A stretch of DNA of 50,067 nt from positions 1 to 50,067 of IMG/VR virus record IMGVR_UViG_3300031673_007186; one strand, 5' to 3'. Positions 17,681 to 25,782 of the stretch are shown piece after piece. Origin of the DNA: a virus. The translations under genes were made by a program, and so were the position numbers. The notes beneath the pieces were generated by a model. It was not told where the DNA came from and did not search any database. It saw only the letters and a list, made by a program, of their open reading frames with translations. The first letter of the stretch is position 1; every line of letters begins with the position of its first letter.

Positions 17681-18553
17681 TTAATTAATTCTATTTAAAA
17701 CACTCTGGCGACTATCATAAATTCTCATTGGAATACCGCCAAAATCAGTAGTTGTTGGAGTTTGAGCTGCTATACTCCCGCCCGGAACTTGTTGCCCTCT
17801 ATAATTTGTATAACCCGTTTCGTAATTATAAACCTTTCCATCTATCGGACATTGATATATACGCTCAGAAATTCTTGTAGCCTGAACACCATTATGATCT
17901 GGGCAATATCTCGTTGACAAAGCACCCTCGCAAGGCTGTTGAATAGGCTCAACCACTTCCTCTGCTATTTTATCAAGTTCATCGGCTAATACATAAGCAC
18001 CAACTTCATCTGAAAAATTTGCCAATTTGAATATATCACTGATCAGCCCGGCCTTATGTTGTTGGGTTTTTTCCATTCTATTTATTCTGGTTATTAAACC
18101 AAACAAAAGATTTCTCAAATCTTTTACTTCTAATTGTAATTGGTTTAACTCAGAGTCGGCAGCATTCTTCAAAAACTCATCAACTTGACTTGCGAGAACA
18201 TACTCACCACACTCATCAAAAGCATCTGCTAATTTCATAAAATCTTGCGTTAGCAATTGTGCCTTGAGTTGCGAAATTCCCTCCAAAAGAGAAACTGCTT
18301 GTGGCATAGTTTGTGTATAAAACTTATTTACATTAGATCCAAAATGTATATTATATTGGGCAAGTCTGGTAAATATTTCATTGATTTTAGTACGATCTTG
18401 TACTATCTCTTCTTGTGTTAACGTTCCACCAGTTACTCTACCATATAAAGTCGCAAGCTGCTTAATATATGTAGTATAGGTATTATGAGCAGCAGCTAAC
18501 ATATTACTTGTATTTTTAATATCAATAGCAAGTTGTTTTGGATCGTCAGCCAT
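17681..18553 (-). CDS. Helical-repeat protein with C-terminal Cys/His cluster, unknown
   Basis: A 290-residue protein with a predominantly helical N-terminus. An internal repeat occurs at 106-130 (FMKLADAFDECGEYVLASQV) and 176-200 (FKLANFSDEVGAYVLADELD). Residues 208-240 hold a possible zinc site (Cys208, Cys217, His220, Cys235; RYCPDH and YQCPIDGK). The C-terminal 50 residues are polar and possibly extended. It has AGGTGA before the ATG and is the last gene before a strong terminator. Family unknown; probably a structural or assembly component. Confidence 0.85.
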   Translation of the reverse strand: MADDPKQLAIDIKNTSNMLAAAHNTYTTYIKQLATLYGRVTGGTLTQEEIVQDRTKINEIFTRLAQYNIHFGSNVNKFYTQTMPQAVSLLEGISQLKAQLLTQDFMKLADAFDECGEYVLASQVDEFLKNAADSELNQLQLEVKDLRNLLFGLITRINRMEKTQQHKAGLISDIFKLANFSDEVGAYVLADELDKIAEEVVEPIQQPCEGALSTRYCPDHNGVQATRISERIYQCPIDGKVYNYETGYTNYRGQQVPGGSIAAQTPTTTDFGGIPMRIYDSRQSVLNRIN

Positions 18554-18555
18554 AT

Positions 18556-20226
18556 TTAGTCACCTACCAAGGCCTTTGCGGTACTGAAGAAAGCCCCAAG
18601 ATGCTCTTGATCTTGTTTTGCGGCATAAGTTGACTTACGATGCCACGTGCCATTCTCATCTCTTATAAGCTCATGTGCTGGCAAACCAAGCTTCTTGTGC
18701 ATTGGATACATTGAGTTTGGAGTTCTAACAAACTGACCATCATCTTCATATGCTTGACGCATAAGATCTTTGGTATTGCCCAACTTCGAAAGAAGCTTGT
18801 GATAATCAGCAACTACAGAACGATATGTATTTTCATCAAATCTATCAGAAATAACCTCTAAAGCCTCATCGCAGGTATTAAAATCTCCCCTGGCAGCGGA
18901 CTTACTCATTGTATCTCTAAGCTCATTAAGGCTCATACCATATAGTTGAGCATCAACTCTGACAGCTCCTTCTACATAGCCGGCTTCTTTTATAGCGATA
19001 GCTTGAATATTGGAAATAGTAAAATCAGCTACATAATCATTTTTCGCAAATACAGAAGGAAGCAATGGAGCGTTCCCATTCATTTCAATTGGGATTTCAA
19101 TCTTAAGTTTGCCTTGCGGAGTGTTCAAAATAGCATCACAAATAAATCCATCTCCGGTTGGTGAGGCGACACGAACCTGCGAATTTTTGAAGCCCATTGA
19201 ACCAAGCTCAGCAATAATCATGCGTTTTGCCATACGTACAGAGGACTGTGGATAACCAACAGCCGCTTCCAGCACACTCTCTTCTATAGCAGAGGTAAGT
19301 GCCTTTAAAGCAGTAGGAACTGGAGTGCTTGGAATTTCAATATCTCTTAGAGCTTTTTGCTCAGATAGTTCCGCAAATACTCCAGGAGCAGAGAGTCCCT
19401 CGCTTCCATTGGCCACAGCCAAACTAGCAAATAGTTGTGCAAACTCTTCCTCTTTGGTAGTTTTAGGAGCAGCACCTAAGGCTTGGTCTAGAGCGTTAAG
19501 TATACTAGACACTTCAGGAAGACGATCTCTATTAAAAGCAGCAGCGTTCAAATAGTCTGACAAATTGGAGGTTGTTAGTTGCTCAAACGTATTTGATCCA
19601 ACAAAGACACTTGGGAGTTTGTCTCCGCTAGCTTCGGCAGGAATATAAAGTGGAACGGCGCCACGATTTGTGTCCATGCTTGTGATGAATATTAGGAATC
19701 TTGCGTTCCCACCAGCCAAGCGCACATGCGGATTAAAACCCATCGATTTAAGCTCAAGCTCAACCTTTTCTTTTGCCTTGGTGGCATTTTGAGGATCATA
19801 ACTTTTTGAATCGGGCCTAAATATGTTGTCGAATCCCTTTTTTACGTGTTCATCAACATCATAACTAAGAAATCCTTCTACAGGGTCTCTTCTCGCTCCA
19901 ACAAAATCTTTGTTGGTAAGGTCCGGCTCATTTTTATCTGATCTCAAGAGATCTCCCAAAACCTCTCTAAATCGAGTGTTTTTGTTTAATCCAACAAGCT
20001 CTTGATAGACCGATTCCAATTGACCTTGGGTCATCATTGAGTCTGGATCTTTGCCGTGTAAGCGTTCAATGACGCTTGCCACTGACCTAATTACAATATC
20101 TCCAGGGTTTTCGTCTGCTGCTTGACGAAGCCTTTGATTGAGATCGCCAATTCGGTATCCTTTTCCATGCTCCATTTTGGCCAGCAGGTATTCTGCCTGA
20201 GTCTTTAGAGCATTAAAATTAGTCAT
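18556..20226 (-). CDS. Putative structural protein with a duplicated domain
   Basis: A 556-residue protein containing two copies of an approximately 75-residue module. Copy 1 is at about 150-222 (KAKEKVELELKSMGF, VRLAGG, PLYIPAE, LPSVF, TTSNL) and copy 2 at about 332-407 (MAKRMIIAELGSMGF, VRVASP, KIEIPIE, LPSVF, TISNI). Between them is an Ala/Ser-rich helical linker. The C-terminus is charged and ends in AKQDQEHLGAFFSTAKALVG. GGAGG precedes the ATG. It sits between the cupin protein and the helical-repeat protein in one unit. No catalytic motif is seen; virion or assembly function is inferred from context only. Confidence 0.85.
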   Translation of the reverse strand: MTNFNALKTQAEYLLAKMEHGKGYRIGDLNQRLRQAADENPGDIVIRSVASVIERLHGKDPDSMMTQGQLESVYQELVGLNKNTRFREVLGDLLRSDKNEPDLTNKDFVGARRDPVEGFLSYDVDEHVKKGFDNIFRPDSKSYDPQNATKAKEKVELELKSMGFNPHVRLAGGNARFLIFITSMDTNRGAVPLYIPAEASGDKLPSVFVGSNTFEQLTTSNLSDYLNAAAFNRDRLPEVSSILNALDQALGAAPKTTKEEEFAQLFASLAVANGSEGLSAPGVFAELSEQKALRDIEIPSTPVPTALKALTSAIEESVLEAAVGYPQSSVRMAKRMIIAELGSMGFKNSQVRVASPTGDGFICDAILNTPQGKLKIEIPIEMNGNAPLLPSVFAKNDYVADFTISNIQAIAIKEAGYVEGAVRVDAQLYGMSLNELRDTMSKSAARGDFNTCDEALEVISDRFDENTYRSVVADYHKLLSKLGNTKDLMRQAYEDDGQFVRTPNSMYPMHKKLGLPAHELIRDENGTWHRKSTYAAKQDQEHLGAFFSTAKALVGD

Positions 20227-20288
20227 TTGTTTTCGCCTCCATTATGACTTAATAAGTTTGAGTGCCAAAGCACCATAGATAGTTTTTG

Positions 20289-21614
20289 TTAGTTCCCACA
20301 CTGACATTCTGACGGAGGTTGCCCACACACATCACATTCTGGACACCTACACGATTCTACACGTTTTTTACATTTTGGACATCTTGGCTCATTATCGACA
20401 TTTTGAGTCATATCATTACTCATATTAACCAAATCCACTCCAGAGGAATCGGCTCCGGGATGATAGAAATCAGAATTATCCTGAACATTAGCAACTAAAG
20501 AAATGCCAAGCCCGGCTTTTTTTTCTTCTGCTTTCTCAGCATCTGCTTTGGTCTTATGGATTGTTCCAGGAGGGTGGTTAGGGGGACTATATATAGTATA
20601 GAGTTGTAACAGTTCAGTATCAGAGGCATTAATCACATTGTGTTCAGTGCCAGATGGAATAACAACCCCGCCACCAGCCTTAACGCGTTTCTTTTTACCA
20701 TCCAAAACAAAAATCGCTTCGCCCTCTTCAATACGAAAAAACTGATCAACAGATTTATGTACTTCAGATCCAAGCTCTTCGCTTCCCTTCAAACTCATTA
20801 CTACAAGCTGAGAATGATCTCCGGTAAACAGAACCTTCCGAAAATTCTTGTTTTTTTCCGTTTGTGATTCTATCGGACCAACATATGGGGCTACACTTTT
20901 AGCAGTTTTTTTTAGACTCAAATCTAAAAAAGCAAGTCTCCATTCGTCGTCGGCATTAACGCCCACTACCTCTTCAGACGAAAAGTCTTCAGCCTTTTCA
21001 GACATACCTGAAAAAGCACTATCCCATTGAGCTTTCTCATCATCTTCCGGTTTTTCTTTAAATTCTGGAACGCGTTCTTCAACCAAAGCGGTAATCTTTT
21101 CAATAATTGGCTCTGTAACATCCTTACTTTGAAGCCAACTTTTAAGATCATCAAGCAATCCGGCTTGTCTTAACGCCATTCTTTTTTCTTTAGGTAGATC
21201 AGCAATCAGATGAAATATAAACTCGCCATCAGATGAAAGCTTATTAAATACAATACCTTGGAGAGTCTTGCCATCATGTGGAGTTTCGGCTCCATAATCT
21301 TTGCTGGCAATACGTGTGAGGGGCAATCCTTTGAATGAAACTGTTAAGTTAGCATACTTTTTATCAGCCAAAACCGACCAATCAGACGCTTCCGCAACCA
21401 TTTCTTCATCATCTGGCATTGAATATGTGCGAACCAAGAACTCAGCTCCATCATCATCTGCCTGAAGCTGCCACAGATCATCCGCCTCATCTCCATCTAA
21501 ACGAAATAGATCGAACGCGACCCTAATAAGCCTGCTCTCATTTCCTTTCATAGGAATTGTATTTGGGTCAAGCATATTCGCTACTTCTGTTAGATTTGCT
21601 TGGAATTTTTCCAT
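20289..21614 (-). CDS. Cupin-domain protein with C-terminal zinc ribbon
   Basis: A 441-residue protein from the ATG at 21614 (MEKFQANLTE). An earlier ATG at 21626 directly abuts GGAGG and is unlikely to initiate. After an acidic N-terminal domain of about 240 residues comes a cupin: motif 1 is SEVHKSVDQFFRIEEG (one His kept, the second replaced) and motif 2 is VVIPSGTEHNVIN, a textbook match. It ends with an SPPNHPPGTIHK-type segment seen in small mannose-6-phosphate-isomerase-like cupins. The last about 35 residues hold seven cysteines (RCPKCKKR, CRCPECDVCG, SECQCGN), probably zinc-binding. Ligand unknown. It opens unit D after a 270-nt leader containing the repeated 18-bp element. Confidence 0.85.
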   Translation of the reverse strand: MEKFQANLTEVANMLDPNTIPMKGNESRLIRVAFDLFRLDGDEADDLWQLQADDDGAEFLVRTYSMPDDEEMVAEASDWSVLADKKYANLTVSFKGLPLTRIASKDYGAETPHDGKTLQGIVFNKLSSDGEFIFHLIADLPKEKRMALRQAGLLDDLKSWLQSKDVTEPIIEKITALVEERVPEFKEKPEDDEKAQWDSAFSGMSEKAEDFSSEEVVGVNADDEWRLAFLDLSLKKTAKSVAPYVGPIESQTEKNKNFRKVLFTGDHSQLVVMSLKGSEELGSEVHKSVDQFFRIEEGEAIFVLDGKKKRVKAGGGVVIPSGTEHNVINASDTELLQLYTIYSPPNHPPGTIHKTKADAEKAEEKKAGLGISLVANVQDNSDFYHPGADSSGVDLVNMSNDMTQNVDNEPRCPKCKKRVESCRCPECDVCGQPPSECQCGN

Positions 21615-21887
21615 TATAGTTTTCATCCTCCGGAAATGTATAAGCGTATAACAAACTTATTGTAATACGCCTGTATTGATAGAAACTTACCAGTGAAATA
21701 TAGACGAGTTAGGTCTGAGCCGTTTGTTTAAATGCCAAAAAACGCTTTGTTTTCCAATACAACCAAGAAAATCCTATCCGTTATTATAGGTAAGTTCTCA
21801 AAATCATTGAAAATAATTCAAGTCGTCCTGTAATGTAGACACACTACTCCTTCGATATCATTATAGTTATAAAAAAATATTATTCAT
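21615..21887 (-). promoter_or_regulatory. Long intergenic leader upstream of the cupin gene
   Basis: This is the longest gap in the window. It contains no credible ORF over 60 codons and no clear terminator hairpin after the radical SAM stop. It holds one copy of the 18-bp element and, around it, an AAGGAG followed by a GTG frame of eight codons (MCLHYRTT then stop). The remaining roughly 200 nt before the cupin start would be an unusually long untranslated leader; I see no known riboswitch. Confidence 0.5.
21823..21840 (-). repeat. 18-bp intergenic element, copy 1
   Basis: The minus strand reads GTCTACATTACAGGACGA. It matches copy 2 (22853-22870) at 17 of 18 positions; the single change is C to T. 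Both copies have an AAGG(A/G)G run several bases upstream and AT-rich sequence downstream. It is either a phage promoter element or the core of a short leader reading frame, in which the difference is silent (Tyr TAC/TAT). Confidence 0.7.
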
Positions 21888-22775
21888 TTACTCGTCTGGA
21901 ACATCCAGAGGGGTAATACTCATATCAATACCTTTTTCTTTTAACTTCCTTAGCCACTCATCATATCCATTCTCTTTGATTAACTTATGAATATTGTTTT
22001 CATTTTCCTCATAAAGTCTTTTATGTGCTTTCCTTTCTTTAGACAATCTTTGTATCCAACACTTATACAACTCGTCTGATGGGGAAAAAGGGCACCCATT
22101 ACAAGGTAATTTTACTTCTTTTAACTCTTCCCGCCAATTTTCAGTAATTTCAATTCCTATTGTCGGATCCATACCGGGAGATGAACAGCAAGGATATATT
22201 TTGTTCCATTGTATGATGGCCAAATCATTTGCTCCCAAGCCACAAGGATTACTGTTTTCGCCACCTCTGTTTAATCTATGTTTAGATAATTTAGAATAAA
22301 TTCTAGATGGACCTTTAAAAACCCGCTTAAAATCATCTATAACTGTAACATTATTTGGACTATCAGGATAACTTGTTGCGTCATATCGTGTAATTCGAAG
22401 GTGATCATAGTGTCCCAAAATGTCGGCATATTGTACTATATTTTTTCCATTTGTTATTAACATTAACATTTGCGGATTAAACCATTCTCTAACATGCTCG
22501 GTAATATATTGAAACTCTGGATGTAATGTAGGCTCTCCACCAGATATTTGAAGCAATCTTAATCCCTGTAATTTTGGTGCTATATTTTTTATCCAATCAA
22601 CATCAACATGTTGATGTTTGTCTAAATATGGTATATTACAAATACATCCTGGGCACATTCTATCACAATAAGTTGTAATACCCAACTGAATGGAATTAAA
22701 CGGCCGGGCCGGTCCCAATCCAGAAAGGGGCTTAACTATTGGAATCTTACGAGGTGTATTGGGATTAAATGACAT
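21888..22775 (-). CDS. Radical SAM protein with extra C-terminal cysteines
   Basis: A 295-residue protein. CDRMCPGC (Cys37, Cys41, Cys44) is the CxxxCxxC that binds the [4Fe-4S] cluster used to cleave S-adenosylmethionine. QISGGEPTLHPEF is the SAM-binding GGE motif. The C-terminal half has further cysteines (NPCGLG, YPCCSS, LPCNGCPF, YKCW) that could hold an auxiliary cluster, as in SPASM-type enzymes. The last about 60 residues are charged and helical. GGAGG precedes the ATG. It is transcribed alone, between a strong terminator upstream and the long leader downstream. Substrate not predictable; peptide or nucleoside modification are both possible. Confidence 0.9.
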   Translation of the reverse strand: MSFNPNTPRKIPIVKPLSGLGPARPFNSIQLGITTYCDRMCPGCICNIPYLDKHQHVDVDWIKNIAPKLQGLRLLQISGGEPTLHPEFQYITEHVREWFNPQMLMLITNGKNIVQYADILGHYDHLRITRYDATSYPDSPNNVTVIDDFKRVFKGPSRIYSKLSKHRLNRGGENSNPCGLGANDLAIIQWNKIYPCCSSPGMDPTIGIEITENWREELKEVKLPCNGCPFSPSDELYKCWIQRLSKERKAHKRLYEENENNIHKLIKENGYDEWLRKLKEKGIDMSITPLDVPDE

Positions 22776-22852
22776 TATAGAATATCCTCCAAGATGTTAA
22801 ACTAACGTTATTATGTAAAATTATTAGTATTTATTAAAAACAATTTGAAAAA

Positions 22853-22870
22853 TCGTCCTATAATGTAGAC
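22853..22870 (-). repeat. 18-bp intergenic element, copy 2
   Basis: The minus strand reads GTCTACATTATAGGACGA, 17 of 18 identical to copy 1. It lies between the terminator that ends unit B and the radical SAM start (about 80 nt upstream of the ATG), exactly where a promoter is needed. AAGGGGG and a TTG precede it, giving a short frame that begins LRLHYRT. Confidence 0.7.
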
Positions 22871-22903
22871 GCAATTCCCCCTTATATACTTATTAAAAAA
22901 AAC

Positions 22904-22938
22904 AAAAAAAGGGCTGGGAGCGCGAAAGCTCCCAGCCC
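22904..22938 (-). terminator. Strong rho-independent terminator ending unit B
   Basis: GGGCTGGGAGC (22911-22921) and GCTCCCAGCCC (22928-22938) form a perfect 11-bp stem with a 6-nt GCGAAA-type loop. On the minus strand the stem is followed by seven T residues and then another T-rich run. It lies about 12 nt after the stop at 22950. Confidence 0.95.
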
Positions 22939-22949
22939 AAGGTTATATA

Positions 22950-23279
22950 TTATCTGAATTTAAATCCTGTCTCTACGATGTATAGAGCAATTGCTTCACA
23001 GATATATAGTATGATAGCGAGATTGTTAGCATAAAAATAACAATGCCATGTAAACTCAACAGCTTTACGTGTTGGAGCTACAACAATGCTCCAACTTGTG
23101 CCAGTATGATCTGTTCTACTACACATTTCCAACCACATTTCTTTATTACCAGTCCAGCAAGCAAGATAATGATCTTTCTTATTAATTGCCACCTCTGATG
23201 GATTGGTTGGAGAAAAACGCCTTATAGCTTTAATGGCCAGACCCGCTGGCACAAGCTTAGTTGAGTTTATTAGTCTCAC
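22950..23279 (-). CDS. Unknown 109-residue protein with hydrophobic C-terminus
   Basis: It starts with GTG inside the stop of the APS kinase gene (GTGA overlap) and has GGAGAATATTAA in front, so it is translationally coupled to it. The N-terminal two thirds is a basic soluble region (KAIRRFSPTNPSEVAINKK, WTGNKEMWLEMCSRTDH). The C-terminal segment NNLAIILYICEAIALYIVE is hydrophobic enough to be a single membrane helix. Family unknown; it is last in unit B. Confidence 0.7.
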   Translation of the reverse strand: MRLINSTKLVPAGLAIKAIRRFSPTNPSEVAINKKDHYLACWTGNKEMWLEMCSRTDHTGTSWSIVVAPTRKAVEFTWHCYFYANNLAIILYICEAIALYIVETGFKFR

Positions 23280-23815
23280 TTAATATTCTCCAATATAAAA
23301 TTCTCTAACATATCCGTCGCCTGGACCAAATCAAGAGCATCTGTATCAATCATAAGATCAGGAGCGGTTGGTTCCTCAAAAGGATCTGAGACACCAGTAA
23401 AGTTTGGAATATATTCTGGATCAACTTCTGGCAAAAAAGCTCGTCTATAAAGACCTTTAGTGTCGCGCACTTTTAAAGTAGAAAGTGAACATTTAACATA
23501 AACTAATCTCGTAGTCTCTGGTGCAAGTGCCAGCTCCTTACGAACATTGTCATAAGGATTAATAGCAGACATAATAGCAATTACACCATTTCTGGAAAGA
23601 ACCCTTCCAACAAAGCCAAGACGACGAATATTGGTATTTCTATCCTCTTTAGAGAAACCTAAATCTTTACAAAGATTTGTTCGATATTCATCCCCATCAA
23701 TAATCTCTACTCGTAACCCATTACTTTTCAATCTGGTAGCAACAGCCTGAGCAAGAGCTGTTTTCCCTGCTCCGCTCAAACCTGTCATTTGTATGAATAA
23801 ACCATTAGTCATCAT
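23276..23815 (-). CDS. cysC: Adenylylsulfate (APS) kinase
   Basis: This 179-residue P-loop kinase should phosphorylate adenosine 5'-phosphosulfate to PAPS. It shows GLSGAGKT (Walker A, 12-19), IDGDEYR (39-45), LGFSKEDRNTNIRR (52-65), a NPYDNVR loop in place of the usual SPY segment, the TKGLYRRA motif and NFTGVSDPFEEP near 140, all characteristic of CysC. Length is close to free-standing bacterial enzymes. Two adjacent ATGs follow GGAG; the second, at 23812, is equally plausible. It sits in the recombination unit and overlaps both neighbours. No sulfurylase or sulfotransferase is seen nearby. Confidence 0.93.
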   Translation of the reverse strand: MMTNGLFIQMTGLSGAGKTALAQAVATRLKSNGLRVEIIDGDEYRTNLCKDLGFSKEDRNTNIRRLGFVGRVLSRNGVIAIMSAINPYDNVRKELALAPETTRLVYVKCSLSTLKVRDTKGLYRRAFLPEVDPEYIPNFTGVSDPFEEPTAPDLMIDTDALDLVQATDMLENFILENIK

Positions 23816-24161
23816 TATCTCCAGAATTTGAAACTATATTGTTAATACTAACCATAAACTCAGCATCTTCTTTCGCCATCATTTCTCTTGGAGTCATAAG
23901 GGAAAAAGGAATTTTATATCCAGCCTCATCCTCAAAATGAATAGTTTTAATAGTCTCTTGATCAGATTCATATTCAACCTGATAATCCATATCGTCTACT
24001 GGACCTGGCATAATAATACATCTCTGATGTTCATTAGCATACTCAAGAAGAAAATCTCTCATTTTTTCCCTATCAAGAAAAAGCTCAAGTCTCATCATAA
24101 TATGCTCTTTTAAGTCTACTGCTATTACAGTATAACTTTCCGTTGGTTTCTTATACTCCAT
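23805..24161 (-). CDS. Unknown acidic 118-residue protein
   Basis: A small mixed alpha/beta protein (ESYTVIAVDLKEHIMMRLEL, RCIIMPGPVDDMD, ETIKTIHFEDEAGYKIPF) with an acidic Asn/Asp tail that overlaps the APS kinase start. The ATG follows GGAGTAACC. It has no metal, membrane or nucleotide motifs. The family is not recognised; position in unit B suggests a replication or metabolism accessory. Confidence 0.75.
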   Translation of the reverse strand: MEYKKPTESYTVIAVDLKEHIMMRLELFLDREKMRDFLLEYANEHQRCIIMPGPVDDMDYQVEYESDQETIKTIHFEDEAGYKIPFSLMTPREMMAKEDAEFMVSINNIVSNSGDNDD

Positions 24162-24163
24162 GG

Positions 24164-24661
24164 TTACTCCTCTTTGCGTCCGCCACCAAAGATGTCATAG
24201 CTGCAAGCCCACTCATCTCCACATGGAGCTTTGGCACGCAGCTCTTCCATTTCTGCTAAAATAATGGATACCTTTTCATCTTTAGCACAAATCTTCTGTA
24301 GTTTCTTTATGGCGCCTCCATAACGCTTCTTATTATTGGCGTAGTCTATATTTCCCATTAAGAGTTTATGAACAGTTGTTTGATGTATTCCTAATTGTTC
24401 AGCAATCTGTATTTGAGTTTTGCCCTGTAATCGAAGAGTTACAACTTCTTTTTGTCTCTTAGTAAGATTAAAATTTATAATTCGCAAAACCTCTTTCATA
24501 AGGCGCTGCCGCAGGACATAAAACTCCTCTGAATACTTAGCCAAATTGAGCTGCGATCCTAAACTATCAACAAACGGAAAATCATTAAACACAGAAGGAT
24601 CTACAGCAATTTCGACTATCTTATACTGATAGGAATCAGATTTATTCTTTTTACGAGCCAT
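24164..24661 (-). CDS. HTH DNA-binding protein, sigma region-4-like
   Basis: A 165-residue protein from the ATG at 24661 (MARKKNKSD), preceded by GAGGTG and lying downstream of the primase stop. A longer in-frame start would overlap that gene. Residues about 65-105 form a clear HTH (LTKRQKEVVTLRLQGKTQIQ followed by IAEQLGIHQTTVHKLL), resembling sigma-factor region 4 or LuxR/GerE-type helices. It has no region 2, so it is unlikely to be a complete sigma factor. It could act as a regulator or as an origin/primase-associated DNA-binding protein. A CGDEWAC motif lies near the C-terminus. Confidence 0.8.
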   Translation of the reverse strand: MARKKNKSDSYQYKIVEIAVDPSVFNDFPFVDSLGSQLNLAKYSEEFYVLRQRLMKEVLRIINFNLTKRQKEVVTLRLQGKTQIQIAEQLGIHQTTVHKLLMGNIDYANNKKRYGGAIKKLQKICAKDEKVSIILAEMEELRAKAPCGDEWACSYDIFGGGRKEE

Positions 24662-24680
24662 TAACGACACCTCTGTTGAG

Positions 24681-25448
24681 TTACCACAGGACTCTAATAT
24701 TGGCATAGTCCCCTCTTTGTTCTTTTAAAGCAGATAAAAAATCTTTGACCGAATGCTTAGTCAAGTATTCATCTATATCTTTAGAATCAGTATTCTTTAG
24801 TGGGTTGGCAGCAACCAATTTAACACCCTCATATTGTTTCTTGTCCACAATTTTATTAGCTCGCAGTTGTGCTTCTTCTTCGTTATCGAATAATAAAACT
24901 ATCTTATCCGTATATCTTGATAAAAGCGCCACATGTCGCGTGGATAAATATTTGCCACAAACCGCTACAACATTATCCATACCCTTTTGATGAGGAGTGA
25001 TAACATCAAAATATCCTTCAACCACATATGCTATGCCTTTCTCCAAAATACTACGCTTGGCATAATCTAAACCAAACAAGTGCTGGCTCTTTGCATATGT
25101 TGAATTCATATATTTTGCTATTTTCTTTTTTTCTCTTTCGGTTTCAGACAGAAGAGTCCTACCAGCAATGGCAATATAATCACCATATACGTTTTTTATA
25201 GGAAAAATTAAATTTTGTGTCTTAAACCTGCTCGAAGATGCGTGATAGATAACATCAGCCGCCCTTAAATCCACCGGCTCTGCGAAAGAAAAAAGTTCCC
25301 TCAAATCTTGAGGGAATAAACCAATCTCGAACTTGGCTATATACTCCTCTGTCAAACCTCTGTTTTTAAGGTATGCCATAGTTTCTTGGTCTTCCAACAA
25401 GCGTCCATAACAGAACTTGGCTACTTGTTCATATATTTTCTTACTCAT
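24681..25448 (-). CDS. DnaG-type primase catalytic (TOPRIM) subunit, without zinc finger
   Basis: A 255-residue protein. The N-terminal part matches the DnaG RNA-polymerase-domain lead-in (AYLKNRGLTEEYIAKFEIG, and RFKTQNLIFPI). The TOPRIM core has VVEGYFDVI (Glu144), a CGKYLSTRHVALLSRY segment and IVLLFDNEEEAQ (Asp188). The usual FDGDxAG is altered to FDNEEEA. There is no CHC2 zinc finger and no helicase-binding domain. The matching zinc-finger protein is encoded about 20 kb upstream (45766-46398), which implies a two-piece primase. The ATG has AAGAAGG directly before it, a poorly spaced site, so it is probably coupled to the overlapping upstream gene. Confidence 0.88.
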   Translation of the reverse strand: MSKKIYEQVAKFCYGRLLEDQETMAYLKNRGLTEEYIAKFEIGLFPQDLRELFSFAEPVDLRAADVIYHASSSRFKTQNLIFPIKNVYGDYIAIAGRTLLSETEREKKKIAKYMNSTYAKSQHLFGLDYAKRSILEKGIAYVVEGYFDVITPHQKGMDNVVAVCGKYLSTRHVALLSRYTDKIVLLFDNEEEAQLRANKIVDKKQYEGVKLVAANPLKNTDSKDIDEYLTKHSVKDFLSALKEQRGDYANIRVLW

Positions 25449-25773
25449 CCTTCTTTAGACTTTCTAAATGTAGCTTAAGTCCATGTAAAAAGGCAGGAGC
25501 AATAGGAACATGATTCCCGCACTTATCACAATAAGCCTTTCCCTCGCTTATATATAGCGAGCGGTGTGTATTACATTGTGTACAGTGTGCCTGAAATGGC
25601 TTCTTTGTTACACTACGAAGAACTTGTCCCACACTGTTAAGCGCCTTTTTGGTAAATGGCGTAATGTTCAGGATGGGGTTTCCACAAGAATCGCAGATAA
25701 CATCTCCAGTTTCTCTATTATATTTGGCTTCGGTCGTCTGTAAACAGCCTTTGGTAGTACAAGCAATAAGCAT
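25441..25773 (-). CDS. Double zinc-ribbon small protein
   Basis: A 110-residue protein with four Cys pairs: ACTTKGC (residues 5-10), CDSCGN, CTQCNTH and CDKCGNH. These form two probable zinc ribbons around a basic helix (KKALNSVGQVLRSVTKKP). AGGAGG precedes the ATG. It overlaps the start of the TOPRIM primase by 8 nt and follows recA. A role in nucleic-acid binding with the primase is plausible but inferred from context. Confidence 0.8.
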   Translation of the reverse strand: MLIACTTKGCLQTTEAKYNRETGDVICDSCGNPILNITPFTKKALNSVGQVLRSVTKKPFQAHCTQCNTHRSLYISEGKAYCDKCGNHVPIAPAFLHGLKLHLESLKKDE

Positions 25774-25782
25774 AATAACCTC

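Noticed and set aside
24164-24706. HTH protein called as a second complete sigma factor, with a longer start
   Set aside because: Only a region-4-like HTH is present, with no region 2; the longer start would overlap the primase gene and lacks a ribosome site.
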